NCBI RefSeq assembly: GCF_900002405.1
Contig: NZ_LK995474.1
Location: 1-64,000, forward strand
DNA length: 64,000 nucleotides
Source of the DNA: Actinomyces succiniciruminis
GTDB taxonomy: Bacteria > Actinomycetota > Actinomycetes > Actinomycetales > Actinomycetaceae
Direction of reading: 5' to 3'
The position numbers and the translations under genes are program-made. Shown here piece by piece: positions 8,946 to 18,820 of this stretch. The notes beneath the pieces were generated by a model. It was not told where the DNA came from and did not search any database. It saw only the letters and a program-made list of their open reading frames with translations. Each line of letters opens with the position of its first letter. Positions within the stretch are counted from its first letter, which is position 1.

Positions 8946-8984
8946 GCTCCAGTGTGCAACGCGGGCCCCGTTGCACACTGGAGC
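8946..8984. repeat. perfect 16-bp hairpin
   Basis: A perfect inverted repeat: arm GCTCCAGTGTGCAACG at 8946-8961, complement at 8969-8984, loop CGGGCCC. It is not followed by a T-run. It lies within the 800-base spacer that otherwise holds no gene I can support. Confidence 0.85.
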
Positions 8985-9179
8985 GATGCCACCGGATTCG
9001 GGTGGAGAAGCGATTTTCGCGTACTTCCAGGGGAAACCGGGATTCAGACGGGCTTGCCCGGACACCCTTTGCGTGCAAACCCACAGCTCCGGCCCGCCCC
9101 GCCGGCCAACGCAAGGCACCGGACCACACGCGGAGCAATGACCTCCCCACTTCGCAGACAACCACAGCAGCCGAACCGC

Positions 9180-9219
9180 CGGCGGACCGCCTCCTGCGCT
9201 TGCAGGAGACGGCCCGCCG
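9180..9219 (-). terminator. groEL terminator
   Basis: An 18-base-arm inverted repeat with one interruption (CGGCGGACCG-CCTCCTGC against GCAGGAG-ACGGCCCGCCG) around a 4-base loop, about 90 bases downstream of the groEL stop on the groEL strand. Confidence 0.65.
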
Positions 9220-9308
9220 TCTTCGTGTGGTGGTGGGACCGGCCGGGCGGCCGCGCGGGGCGCGCACCTACCGGCGAACCGCGTCGGCCGAAGCGAACGG
9301 GTGCCCGA

Positions 9309-10997
<1,689 letters not shown>

Positions 10998-11064
10998 TCA
11001 TGTCCCGTCCGACGCCGACCCTCACCTACCGGCCTGGGTCGTTCACCGGATCCGGGGAGCGGCT

Positions 11065-11091
11065 TTGTCACTCTCCGGGTCCGAGTGCTAA
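11065..11091. promoter_or_regulatory. CIRCE element 1 (HrcA operator)
   Basis: TTGTCACTC, nine bases, GAGTGCTAA: matches the CIRCE consensus TTAGCACTC-N9-GAGTGCTAA with two mismatches in the left half. It lies about 130 bases upstream of the groEL start. Confidence 0.88.
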
Positions 11092-11099
11092 CCGCAATG

Positions 11100-11126
11100 C
11101 TGGCACTCTCACCCCTTGAGTGCAAG
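11100..11126. promoter_or_regulatory. CIRCE element 2 (HrcA operator)
   Basis: CTGGCACTC, nine bases, GAGTGCAAG: a second, slightly weaker CIRCE box. It is spaced eight bases from the first, so HrcA could bind both cooperatively. Confidence 0.8.
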
Positions 11127-11230
11127 ACGCTCAGGTTCGCCGTCGGCCCGAAACGGGGTGTGAAAGAGCTCTCCCAACACCGTTTCCGTCGGCCTCGGCG
11201 TGTCACTTGTGCCGGTCTCGGCAACCATAT

Positions 11231-11291
11231 CGACCGATCTCGGCACGTAACTTCGACCGATCTCGGCACGTAACTTCTACCGATCTCGGCG
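11231..11291. repeat. 23-bp interspersed repeat, locus C
   Basis: Two perfect 23-bp units plus a partial unit. On the minus strand each begins CCGAGATCGG and continues T-n-GAAGTTACGTG. A more decayed unit precedes it near 11187-11230. The first unit, read in the direction of the adjacent gene, contains that gene's TAG stop codon. Confidence 0.87.
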
Positions 11292-12584
11292 AAGTTCCGC
11301 CGTGGCCAACAGTACGAGCGCGCAGGTCCAGGCGAGCGGTGCAGGGCCCGCGGGCAGGCCGTCGGCGCGCACCTTCTCGGGCAGCGCACCGGCGCGAGTA
11401 CGGTGCGCCTCCAGCCACTCCAGCAGCGTGCGCGCCTCGGCGTCGCGCCCCAGGCCGGCCGCCGACCAGGCCAGCAGCGCGGTCTCCGGGGTCCAGGAGA
11501 TCCCGTCGTCGCGCCACGACTCCCCCGGCGCCACCCCACCGGCCGGCCGGGACATGCGGGCCACTGCTCCGTCCCTTACCGCCGCGACGCCGTCCAACGC
11601 GCGGGTGAACGGCGGAGCGACGAACGCGATGGCCGCGTCGACGTCGTCCCCGCGCACGTGCCTGCCCCAACCGGGCGCGAAGCCACGCTCCATGGCCGCG
11701 CGCACCGTCACCGCCCGCTCGGTCAGCGGGCCCGCGCCGGCCCCCAGTTCCAGCCCCGCCTGCGCGAGCGCGGCCGCGGCCTCCAGACCCAGCAGAGTGG
11801 GCGCCGCCGTCCCCAGGGTGAGGGTGCGCTCCCCCACCTCCCAGTAGTCCGGCGCCGCGGCCGGCAGGTGCGCGGGCGTGTCGGTCAAGTCCAGCAGAAA
11901 GCCGCAGGCCCCTGCACTCGCCTCCCCCAACCGGGCGGAAAGCTCCTCCACCCCCGTGCCGGCGGCGAGCAGTCGGCCGATCGCCCACAAGAACCAGCCG
12001 GCGCCGTCGGACTGGGCGGGGCGGTCATCCGGGACGCCGCCGACGGCGGTGTAGCGCGCCTCGAAACCGCCGTCGCCGCGCTGCAGGGTCGCCAACTGTG
12101 CGAGCACGTCGAGGGCCTGCGCCTCCAGCCCTACCGCCGCATAGGCGGCAGCGGCGAAGGCGGCGTCTCGGGGCCAGACATAGCGCCAGATGCTCACCGG
12201 GCCGGCTACGACGGCACCGGGCGGGAAGCGGGTCACCGCACCCGCGGCAGCACCACCGGGCTCGGCCAGCGCGGGCCCGGTCAGGGTCAGCAGGTCGATC
12301 AGCGCCGTGCGGGCGAATTCCTCCCATCGGCCGGTCGGCAGCGTGGCCGCGTCCAGGCCCTGGCGTACAGCGGCGGCCAGCGGTGTCGGGCGGCCCGTCT
12401 GCTCGGGCGGCAGCACCGCGACGACGCCGTCGGTTCGGGCCAGCACGCCACCGCTCAGCAGGGCGGGGCGGGCAGGTCTTAGCGGCGGCAGATTCGCCGC
12501 ACCCGTCACCGCGATCGCGACCGGCACGCCGAGCAGCAGCGCACGCCGGGGGAGCCGGCCGGCGCCGCCTTCCGCGCGCATCAT
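11277..12584 (-). CDS. GH15-like six-hairpin glycosidase, exported
   Basis: A 435-residue protein. The N-terminus has arginines followed by a hydrophobic stretch (about 15-30), an export signal that could be Tat or Sec. Repeated helical hairpins, WPRD at 137-140 and LPEKV with Glu403 recall family 15 glucoamylase-like (alpha/alpha)6 barrels, in which WPRD and a late Glu are active-site features. Substrate unknown; a glucan or trehalose is plausible from family knowledge only. The last codons (LRRDR then TAG) are encoded by the 23-bp repeat, so the C-terminus has been rewritten by the repeat. It starts inside the stop of the LytR_C gene, forming an operon. Confidence 0.65.
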   Translation of the reverse strand: MMRAEGGAGRLPRRALLLGVPVAIAVTGAANLPPLRPARPALLSGGVLARTDGVVAVLPPEQTGRPTPLAAAVRQGLDAATLPTGRWEEFARTALIDLLTLTGPALAEPGGAAAGAVTRFPPGAVVAGPVSIWRYVWPRDAAFAAAAYAAVGLEAQALDVLAQLATLQRGDGGFEARYTAVGGVPDDRPAQSDGAGWFLWAIGRLLAAGTGVEELSARLGEASAGACGFLLDLTDTPAHLPAAAPDYWEVGERTLTLGTAAPTLLGLEAAAALAQAGLELGAGAGPLTERAVTVRAAMERGFAPGWGRHVRGDDVDAAIAFVAPPFTRALDGVAAVRDGAVARMSRPAGGVAPGESWRDDGISWTPETALLAWSAAGLGRDAEARTLLEWLEAHRTRAGALPEKVRADGLPAGPAPLAWTCALVLLATAELRRDR

Positions 12585-13186
12585 TCCTGATAGTCGCTGC
12601 GCAGAACCACAACAATCGGGTTGGACTGGGCCTCCGCGGCGGACTCAACCAGCTCGCCCGACCCGAGCGCGTCGACGACGGCCTGCGCGGTGGCGGCCTG
12701 GTCGGCGGAGGCGTAGTAGACGGTGGTATTGGCCGGCTCGGTGGCGCTGTATACACCCTGGGAGACGGTCACGGAGGTGAAGCCGGCGTTGCTCAGCTTG
12801 TCGCCGGTGCGGGTGGCCAGGCCGGTGGTGTTGGTGCCGTTGTGCACGGTGATGCCGGTGGTGAAGTCGGCGTTGCCGGTCGGCTCCTCGGTGGGTTGCG
12901 CGGTCGGCTCCGCGGTGGCCTGCTCCTCGCCACCGCCCTGCGCGGCGTCGTCGGCGCTGTCATCCGCGGGGACGGCGGCGGTGGCCGTGGAGGCTCCGCT
13001 CGACCCATCCGCGTGGCGCCCGAGCAGCCCCACCGCACCCCATGCCAGCAGCGGCACGATGATCAGGATGGCCAGTAGGGGAATCCAGCTGCGCCAGGCG
13101 GGGATCTGGGCGCGGTGAACCCCGACGGGCACCGGACCGTCGTCGTCGGCGTCGAACTCGTCGTCGGGGTAGTCGTAGCGGCTCAC
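12581..13186 (-). CDS. LytR_C-domain membrane protein
   Basis: A 201-residue protein with an acidic N-terminus, one membrane segment at about 33-56, an Ala/Glu/Pro-rich linker and a C-terminal domain (about 108-198) that starts ITVHNGTNTTGLA and ends IVVVLRSDYQE, the pattern of the LytR/CpsA/Psr C-terminal domain (PF13399). The domain is displayed outside the cell. This protein lacks the LCP catalytic domain. It overlaps the start of the GH15-like gene, so both probably act at the envelope. Confidence 0.78.
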   Translation of the reverse strand: MSRYDYPDDEFDADDDGPVPVGVHRAQIPAWRSWIPLLAILIIVPLLAWGAVGLLGRHADGSSGASTATAAVPADDSADDAAQGGGEEQATAEPTAQPTEEPTGNADFTTGITVHNGTNTTGLATRTGDKLSNAGFTSVTVSQGVYSATEPANTTVYYASADQAATAQAVVDALGSGELVESAAEAQSNPIVVVLRSDYQE

Positions 13187-13269
13187 ACCGTGAGAATACC
13201 GGGAGGCCGACGCGGCGGCGGCTAATGCGCGCCGACACCCCGAGGCCGACCCGGAGCTAGGCTCTAGGC

Positions 13270-13947
13270 GTGACCGAACCGAAGCCGCTGTCCGAGATCA
13301 TCCACCCCTCCTGGGCCCAGGCGCTCGCGCCGGTAGAGCCGACCATCCACGAACTCGGCGCGAAGCTGCGCAAAGAAATCGCGGCCGGCCGCGGCTACCT
13401 GCCCGCGGGCACCGACGTGCTGCGCGCCTTCACCTATCCGCTCGACGACGTCAAGGTGCTGATCGTGGGGCAGGACCCCTACCCCACGCCGGGTCACCCG
13501 ATGGGATTGAGCTTCTCGGTGCAGCCGGGGGTGCGCCCGCCGCGGAGCCTGGAGAACATCTACACCGAGCTGGTCAGCGACCTGGGCGTGGCGCGCCCGA
13601 CCTCCGGGGACCTGACACCATGGTCGCTGCAGGGGGTCATGCTGCTCAACCGCGTGCTGACCGTGCAGCCGGGCAAGCCGGCCTCGCACCGGGGCTGGGG
13701 CTGGGAGGAGGTCACCCAGTGCGCCATCGAGGCACTGGTGGCGCGGAACCAGCCGCTGGTGGCGATTCTGTGGGGGCGGCCGGCGCAGTCGCTGTCCCCC
13801 ATGCTGGGCTCGACGCCGATCATCGCCTCGCCACACCCCTCACCGCTGAGCGCCTCGCGGGGCTTCTTCGGGTCGCGCCCGTTCTCGCGGGCGAACGCGG
13901 AGTTGGAGCGCATGGGGGCGACGCCGGTCGACTGGCGGCTGCCCTGA
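13270..13947 (+). CDS. ung: uracil-DNA glycosylase, family 1
   Basis: A 225-residue base-excision repair enzyme that removes uracil from DNA. It has the water-activating loop [14 protein letters not shown] with catalytic Asp69 and the minor-groove loop [13 protein letters not shown] with its catalytic His. Length is normal for the family. The start is GTG. It is divergent from the LytR_C gene and unlinked to its neighbours. Confidence 0.96.
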   Translation: MTEPKPLSEIIHPSWAQALAPVEPTIHELGAKLRKEIAAGRGYLPAGTDVLRAFTYPLDDVKVLIVGQDPYPTPGHPMGLSFSVQPGVRPPRSLENIYTELVSDLGVARPTSGDLTPWSLQGVMLLNRVLTVQPGKPASHRGWGWEEVTQCAIEALVARNQPLVAILWGRPAQSLSPMLGSTPIIASPHPSPLSASRGFFGSRPFSRANAELERMGATPVDWRLP

Positions 13948-14044
13948 GCGTGTTTGCGGGTCGCGGGCACGATGGCTTGCACAATGGCTACCATCCGCCC
14001 GAGCCGCACGGACCGATCCCGCGTCTTTGTCCTCTACTACGACG

Positions 14045-14091
14045 TTTTGCACCCTGGTGTGCGGCAATTAGGCGCACACCGGGGTGCAAAA
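14045..14091. repeat. 19-bp hairpin between ung and tRNA-Thr
   Basis: An inverted repeat of 19 bases with one mismatch that could wobble-pair (arms 14045-14063 and 14073-14091, 9-base loop); the left arm begins TTTTGCACCCTGG. It lies where ung and the tRNA gene converge and may act as a bidirectional terminator. Confidence 0.75.
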
Positions 14092-14156
14092 GCTCGAAGC
14101 AGACGACCTGCCGCCGTCCCGGAGGAGGGACGTACACGTGGTCATGCGGGAAAGTG

Positions 14157-14232
14157 TGGAGCCGCGTGTCGGACTCGAACCGACGACCTGCTGTTTACAA
14201 GACAGCTGCTCTACCAGCTGAGCTAACGCGGC
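14157..14232 (-). tRNA. tRNA-Thr (anticodon UGU)
   Basis: A 76-base cloverleaf with encoded CCA. The acceptor arms GCCGCGT and ACGCGGC pair fully, the D-loop reads AGCTCAGCTGGTAGAGC, the anticodon arm GCTGT/ACAGC encloses loop CTTGTAA (anticodon TGT), and the T-loop is GGTTCGAGTCC. It reads threonine codon ACA. Confidence 0.95.
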
Positions 14233-14265
14233 GTGCGGGCCGAGCTTACCCGACCGGACGCCCCG

Positions 14266-15114
14266 CTACTGCGCAGACGTGTCCCCGGCCGCGCCGCCCT
14301 GGATGTAGTCGGTGATGCCGGTCTCGGTGGCGATATCGGTCAGGGAGAGCTGCTCGTCATCCAGGCAGACCGTCGGCGTGGAGGCAATACCCAGCTCGGT
14401 GAAGGTCTCGGCCTCGAGGGCGAACCAGGCGGAGTAGGTGTTGTCGGCGATGGCGGTCTCCATCTGGGCCACCACCGCGTCGCTCACGCCCGCCTCGGTC
14501 GCGGCCTGCGTCACCGAGGCGGCGGTCAGTGCCGAGGAGTCCTGGGCGGCGTAGATCTCGGCGAAGCGGGCCAACGCCGCCTGATGGAAGGCGAGCGCCG
14601 AGGCGGGCTCCTGGTCCAGCACGACCCCCATGGCGTTGCCGACCAGGTCGCTCCAGTCGGTCTTGAGGGTCTTCGCGGGGTGCAGCACGAGGTTGATGGT
14701 GCCGTCGCTCAGCAGGGAGTCGATCTCCGCGGCATGAAACGCCTCGAAGTTGGCGCAGTGGTGGCAGGAGTAGTCGAAGTAGATGTGCAGGTTCCGGGCG
14801 CCGTCGGTGCTGGTGCCCGGCGTCAGATCCGCCCCGAAGACGATCGACCCGTCGGCGCGGACGGTAGCCGGCACGCCGTCACCCTGAGCCAGTTCCGATA
14901 CGATCTCGCCGCCCGGGCCGGTGTCCTTACGTGAGTTGACGACCAGCGCGGCTGCGGCCCCGACGACGGCGATGCCGCCCACGCCCAACAGGCTGCGGCG
15001 GGTGATCCGGGCGCGCCGTTCACGGCGCTCCTGCTCCTCGCGCATGGCCCGGGCCTTGGCGCGCGCCGCCTCCCGACGCTCGGCCTTGGTGGGACGTGGC
15101 TGGTTTGAGGCCAC
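14266..15114 (-). CDS. DsbA-family thiol oxidoreductase, membrane-anchored
   Basis: A 282-residue protein. A highly charged N-terminus (residues 1-40) precedes one membrane segment at about 42-61, placing the thioredoxin-fold domain outside the cell. Active-site Cys117 and Cys120 lie in YSCHHCAN, and a cis-Pro loop STPTV follows near the end. It belongs to the DsbA/DsbG-like thioredoxin_4 group common in actinobacteria, which forms disulfides in exported proteins. The start is GTG with GAGGAG six bases upstream; a longer upstream frame has no such site. Confidence 0.87.
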   Translation of the reverse strand: MASNQPRPTKAERREAARAKARAMREEQERRERRARITRRSLLGVGGIAVVGAAAALVVNSRKDTGPGGEIVSELAQGDGVPATVRADGSIVFGADLTPGTSTDGARNLHIYFDYSCHHCANFEAFHAAEIDSLLSDGTINLVLHPAKTLKTDWSDLVGNAMGVVLDQEPASALAFHQAALARFAEIYAAQDSSALTAASVTQAATEAGVSDAVVAQMETAIADNTYSAWFALEAETFTELGIASTPTVCLDDEQLSLTDIATETGITDYIQGGAAGDTSAQ

Positions 15115-15269
15115 AAGCAACTCCTCAACTCGGGTTCGACGCTGCCGCCCGTAACGCGGCGCATTGCACATTAGGCATTCTGCCTGTGAATCGCCAGGAA
15201 AGCACGACCGCCGGGTGCGGCCTGCCTCACCTCGGTGGGCGGGCCATGCCTATGTTTAGCGGGCCGGGT

Positions 15270-17222
15270 CTACAAGCTGAAGGGGTCTAGTCGGGCCACG
15301 GGAATCGCGCCCATGGTGAACAGAAACACGATGGCCACCGCGATGACGACGAACACGATGCAGCCGATGCGTCGGTTCGTGCGCCCGCGCAGGACCAGGT
15401 CGATCAGGCGGGCGCCACCACGGCGGGTGGGCGCACCCCAGGGCACGAACCACGCCACCAGCATGTAGGCGATCGCCACCGATACCACGCACAGCCCCAC
15501 TCGGTGATAGTCAGCCCACGAGGTCAGCAGGGTGGGAGCAGTGTTCGGAGCGAAGCCCAGCGCTCGGCCGGAGAAGTAGAACACCACCACGGCAACGACC
15601 GCCGCAACCGCGCAGGCGGCGGCGCTGGCGATCAGGGAGCGCAGCAGATACCAGGGGGCCGACGCCCACATGCGCGAGTTGTCGGCGGCGGAGGCATAAC
15701 CGGCCCGCAGGCGACGCCAACGGCGCGCGTCGTCGGCCCGGCCAACGGTCCCGGCAATCACGACCAGCAGCGAGAAGCCGATGGCCAGCCAGCCGGGAAT
15801 CAGCAGTCCCAGCGCCACCAACAACAGGAAGAAGCAGAAGGCAACGGTGCGGTGACGCCGGGGCTCCAGCGCCCATTCGGGCACCGCCCCGGGGGCGGGT
15901 GGGGCCATGGCCGCGGAGCGGGCGTCCCTGTAGCCGGCAGGGGCCGGCTGGACGGGTGCACCGAAACTCGGCTGCGCCGGCACCGCGGGTCCCGGCTGAG
16001 CCGGTTCCACCCCGCCGCCGGGCGCGAACGACGGCGGCATCGGCGCCGCCGGCGCGCCTGCGGGAGAGGTCGACCAGGCGGCGTCGGCCTGCGAGGCGGA
16101 GCTAGCCACGACCCCGTAGCCCCCGGGGGCCGAAGACGCCGAAGACGGCGGGTTCACCATCCCATAGCCGGAACTGGACACCGGGCCGGATCCCGGGCTT
16201 CCGGCGCTGCCGGCCGGCGAGTAGGGGGAGTAAATGGCCCCGTAGGTGCCAGTGCTCGTGTCCGCCTCGGCGACCCCGGGGACGCCCGCACCACCGGCGT
16301 CGGACTCGGCGTCCGGCAGCACCTGCGCCAGAGCGGTCTGGCCGTCGCCGCCGTCGGCGATCTCATCCAGGACGCGCAACAGATCGGGGACGGGCAGGCG
16401 ATCGGCGGGGTCGGGGGCGAGTGCCGCGGTGAAGGCGCGCGCGAGGGCCGGCTGACTCGCCTCCAGGTCGCCCAGTTCCGGGGTGCCGGCGTACACGCGG
16501 CGGAAGACGGCCTGCCAGGGGCCGGAGCCGAAGGGCGGGAGGCCGGTGATGGTGAACAGTAGGACGCCCGCGCAGGCGTACCAGTCGACGCCGGGGTTGG
16601 GCTCTCCGCCGTCGAGCATCTCCGGCGGAATGAAGCCGGGAGTACCGGTGACCTGGCCGGTCTGGGTGAGGCGGACGTCGTCGGCCACCTGGGCGATGCC
16701 GAAGTCGATCAGAACCGGGCCGGCCGCGCCGAGCATGACGTTGGAGGGCTTGAGGTCGCGGTGGATGACGCCGGCGGCGTGCACGACGGCCAACGCGTCG
16801 ACCAGGCCGTGGGCGAGGTCGGAGAGGTCGCGGATATCCGTGTCCAGCCGGTAGACGCCGGCATGGTCGATCTCGTACTGGAGAGTCGGGCCGTCTATCA
16901 GCTCGGTGATGACGAAGGTGACGCCGACACCGTCCGCGCCGTCGCCGGTCTCGATATCCAGGATGCGGGCCACGCGCGAATCCTTGACGCGGGCGAGGAC
17001 GGAGGCCTCACGGTCCAGGCGCCGGCGGGCCGTCGGGTCGGCCGCGATCTGCGGGTGAAGGATCTTCATCGCGACGCGATTGCCGTCGCCGTCGATGGCT
17101 TCCCAGACCACACCCATGCCGCCGGCACCCAGGCGGCGCACCAGCCGGTAGCCGCCGACGTCGGCACCTGCGCGCAGCCCGGCCAGGGCGGCGGGGGTGG
17201 CGCTGTCGGGACTCTGCGGCAT
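15270..17222 (-). CDS. Ser/Thr protein kinase with polytopic C-terminus
   Basis: A 650-residue eukaryotic-type kinase. Kinase domain about 25-290: glycine loop GAGGMG at about 31-38, Lys53 in VAMKIL, catalytic Asp156 in HRDLKPSN, Asp173 in DFG, and GTPGFIPPE. A long Pro/Gly/Ser-rich linker (about 310-480) leads to four hydrophobic segments at the C-terminus. PASTA repeats are absent, unlike PknB, so it senses through a multi-span membrane region or not at all. The chosen ATG gives a compact N-terminus; an upstream extension looks non-coding. It is divergent from the sugar ABC ATPase gene. Confidence 0.88.
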   Translation of the reverse strand: MPQSPDSATPAALAGLRAGADVGGYRLVRRLGAGGMGVVWEAIDGDGNRVAMKILHPQIAADPTARRRLDREASVLARVKDSRVARILDIETGDGADGVGVTFVITELIDGPTLQYEIDHAGVYRLDTDIRDLSDLAHGLVDALAVVHAAGVIHRDLKPSNVMLGAAGPVLIDFGIAQVADDVRLTQTGQVTGTPGFIPPEMLDGGEPNPGVDWYACAGVLLFTITGLPPFGSGPWQAVFRRVYAGTPELGDLEASQPALARAFTAALAPDPADRLPVPDLLRVLDEIADGGDGQTALAQVLPDAESDAGGAGVPGVAEADTSTGTYGAIYSPYSPAGSAGSPGSGPVSSSGYGMVNPPSSASSAPGGYGVVASSASQADAAWSTSPAGAPAAPMPPSFAPGGGVEPAQPGPAVPAQPSFGAPVQPAPAGYRDARSAAMAPPAPGAVPEWALEPRRHRTVAFCFFLLLVALGLLIPGWLAIGFSLLVVIAGTVGRADDARRWRRLRAGYASAADNSRMWASAPWYLLRSLIASAAACAVAAVVAVVVFYFSGRALGFAPNTAPTLLTSWADYHRVGLCVVSVAIAYMLVAWFVPWGAPTRRGGARLIDLVLRGRTNRRIGCIVFVVIAVAIVFLFTMGAIPVARLDPFSL

Positions 17223-17445
17223 GGCGACACAGTACCGGGAGGCACCCCGGACACGGTTGACGTGAGTGGATTCACAGACCTTTGAGGGCATTCCGAGCCT
17301 CTTCGGACTACCCGGACGGCGTTGTCGTATGACAAAGTTGGTCCTACCCGGGGCAAACCGCCCCGGCACGTGTCAATGCGGACACGCATCGGCACCTTTC
17401 ACTCGGATCGTCCGGCACGTACCTGTCGGTGAAGGGATACCCCTT

Positions 17446-18573
17446 ATGGCAACCGTCACCTTTGACCACGCCACCCGTATCTACCCGGGGAACGACACCC
17501 CGTCGGTGGACAGCTTGAACCTTGAGATCGCCGACGGCGAGTTCCTGGTCCTGGTCGGCCCCTCGGGCTGCGGTAAGTCAACCTCCCTGCGCATGCTCGC
17601 AGGCCTCGAGGACGTTAACTCCGGCCGCATCCTCATCGGCGACCGCGACGTGACCGACGTCCAGCCCAAGGACCGTGACATCGCCATGGTCTTCCAGAAC
17701 TACGCCCTGTACCCGCACATGTCGGTACACGACAACATGGGTTTCGCCCTCAAGATCGCCGGTACTCCCAAGGATGAGATCGACCGGCGCGTCAAGGAGG
17801 CCGCCAAGATCCTCGGCCTGACCGAGTACCTGGACCGCAAGCCGAAGGCCCTGTCCGGTGGTCAGCGTCAGCGTGTGGCCATGGGTCGCGCCATCGTGCG
17901 TAAGCCGAAGGTGTTCCTCATGGACGAGCCGCTGTCCAACCTGGACGCCAAGCTGCGTGTGCAGACGCGTACGCAGATCGCGTCCCTGCAGCGCTCGCTG
18001 GGCGTCACCACCGTCTACGTGACCCACGACCAGACGGAGGCCCTGACCATGGGTGACCGCATCGCGGTCCTCAAGGACGGCGTGCTCCAGCAGGTCGGTA
18101 CTCCGCGCGAGATGTACGACAAGCCCGCCAACGACTTCGTGGCCGGCTTCATCGGCTCTCCCGCCATGAACCTCGGCCGGTTCACGGTCGACGGCGACGT
18201 CGCCTCCATCGGCGCCGCTCGTGTGCAGCTGTCCCGGGCCACGCTTGACGCCATGGTTCCGGCGGACAACAACAAGATCGTCATTGGCTTCCGCCCCGAG
18301 TCCCTCGAGGTGGTTTCCGCCGAGGACGAGCACTCCATCCCGGTGCGCCTGTCCTTCGTCGAGGAGCTGGGTAGCGACGCCTACATCTACGGCGAGCTGG
18401 TCGGCGCCGAGGGCTCCGAGGACAAGCTCGGCTCCGGTGAGGACTCCAGCCAGATCATCGTCCGCGTTCCTCCGCGCACTGCGCCGGAGCCGGGTGAGAC
18501 GGTGTACGTGCGCATCAAGCCCGGCGAGGAGCACATCTTCTCCGCCTCCACCGGCGAGCGCCTGCCCGCCTGA
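17446..18573 (+). CDS. carbohydrate ABC importer ATPase, MsmK/UgpC type
   Basis: A 375-residue ATPase of CUT1 sugar importers. Walker A GPSGCGKST with Lys44, Q-loop FQNYALYP, LSGGQRQR at 136-143, Walker B Asp160-Glu161, switch VTHDQTEALTMGDR, and a C-terminal MalK-type regulatory (TOBE/OB) domain from about 240. It stands alone with no permease beside it, as the shared ATPases MsmK/UgpC do. The sugar permeases at 23.0-24.8 kb lack an ATPase, so this protein may energise them. GAAGGG lies nine bases before the ATG. A strong terminator follows. Confidence 0.93.
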   Translation: MATVTFDHATRIYPGNDTPSVDSLNLEIADGEFLVLVGPSGCGKSTSLRMLAGLEDVNSGRILIGDRDVTDVQPKDRDIAMVFQNYALYPHMSVHDNMGFALKIAGTPKDEIDRRVKEAAKILGLTEYLDRKPKALSGGQRQRVAMGRAIVRKPKVFLMDEPLSNLDAKLRVQTRTQIASLQRSLGVTTVYVTHDQTEALTMGDRIAVLKDGVLQQVGTPREMYDKPANDFVAGFIGSPAMNLGRFTVDGDVASIGAARVQLSRATLDAMVPADNNKIVIGFRPESLEVVSAEDEHSIPVRLSFVEELGSDAYIYGELVGAEGSEDKLGSGEDSSQIIVRVPPRTAPEPGETVYVRIKPGEEHIFSASTGERLPA

Positions 18574-18645
18574 GTCGCCCACGGCGATGCAGCGACCGGC
18601 CGCCTGACGACCTCCGTCGCCGCGTCGCCCGTACCACGACTGTGA

Positions 18646-18685
18646 GCTGAGCCCCGCTTCTCCCCTACGAGGAGCGGGGCTCAGC
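18646..18685 (+). terminator. terminator of ABC ATPase gene
   Basis: A perfect 13-bp inverted repeat: arm GCTGAGCCCCGCT at 18646-18658 and its complement at 18673-18685, 14-base loop, about 70 bases after the stop codon. Confidence 0.8.
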
Positions 18686-18820
18686 CACAAGCCGACGGCG
18701 CGCCCCGAGACCACATGTATGGTTCGCCGTGAACTATTGAGCCCCTAGGCGATCGGCTTCGCCTGAACCGACCCGGCGCCGTCGACGAGTGAATCGCGAC
18801 GGACCTGAGAGAATACGTCC

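Noticed and set aside
8502-9308. Insertion sequence remnant bounded by the long palindromes
   Set aside because: No transposase fragment, no target duplication, and arms are hairpins rather than distant terminal repeats.
11083-11108. GAGTGCTAA followed by GGCACTC read as one operator
   Set aside because: Half-sites are in the wrong order for CIRCE; each is half of a separate, correctly ordered CIRCE box.
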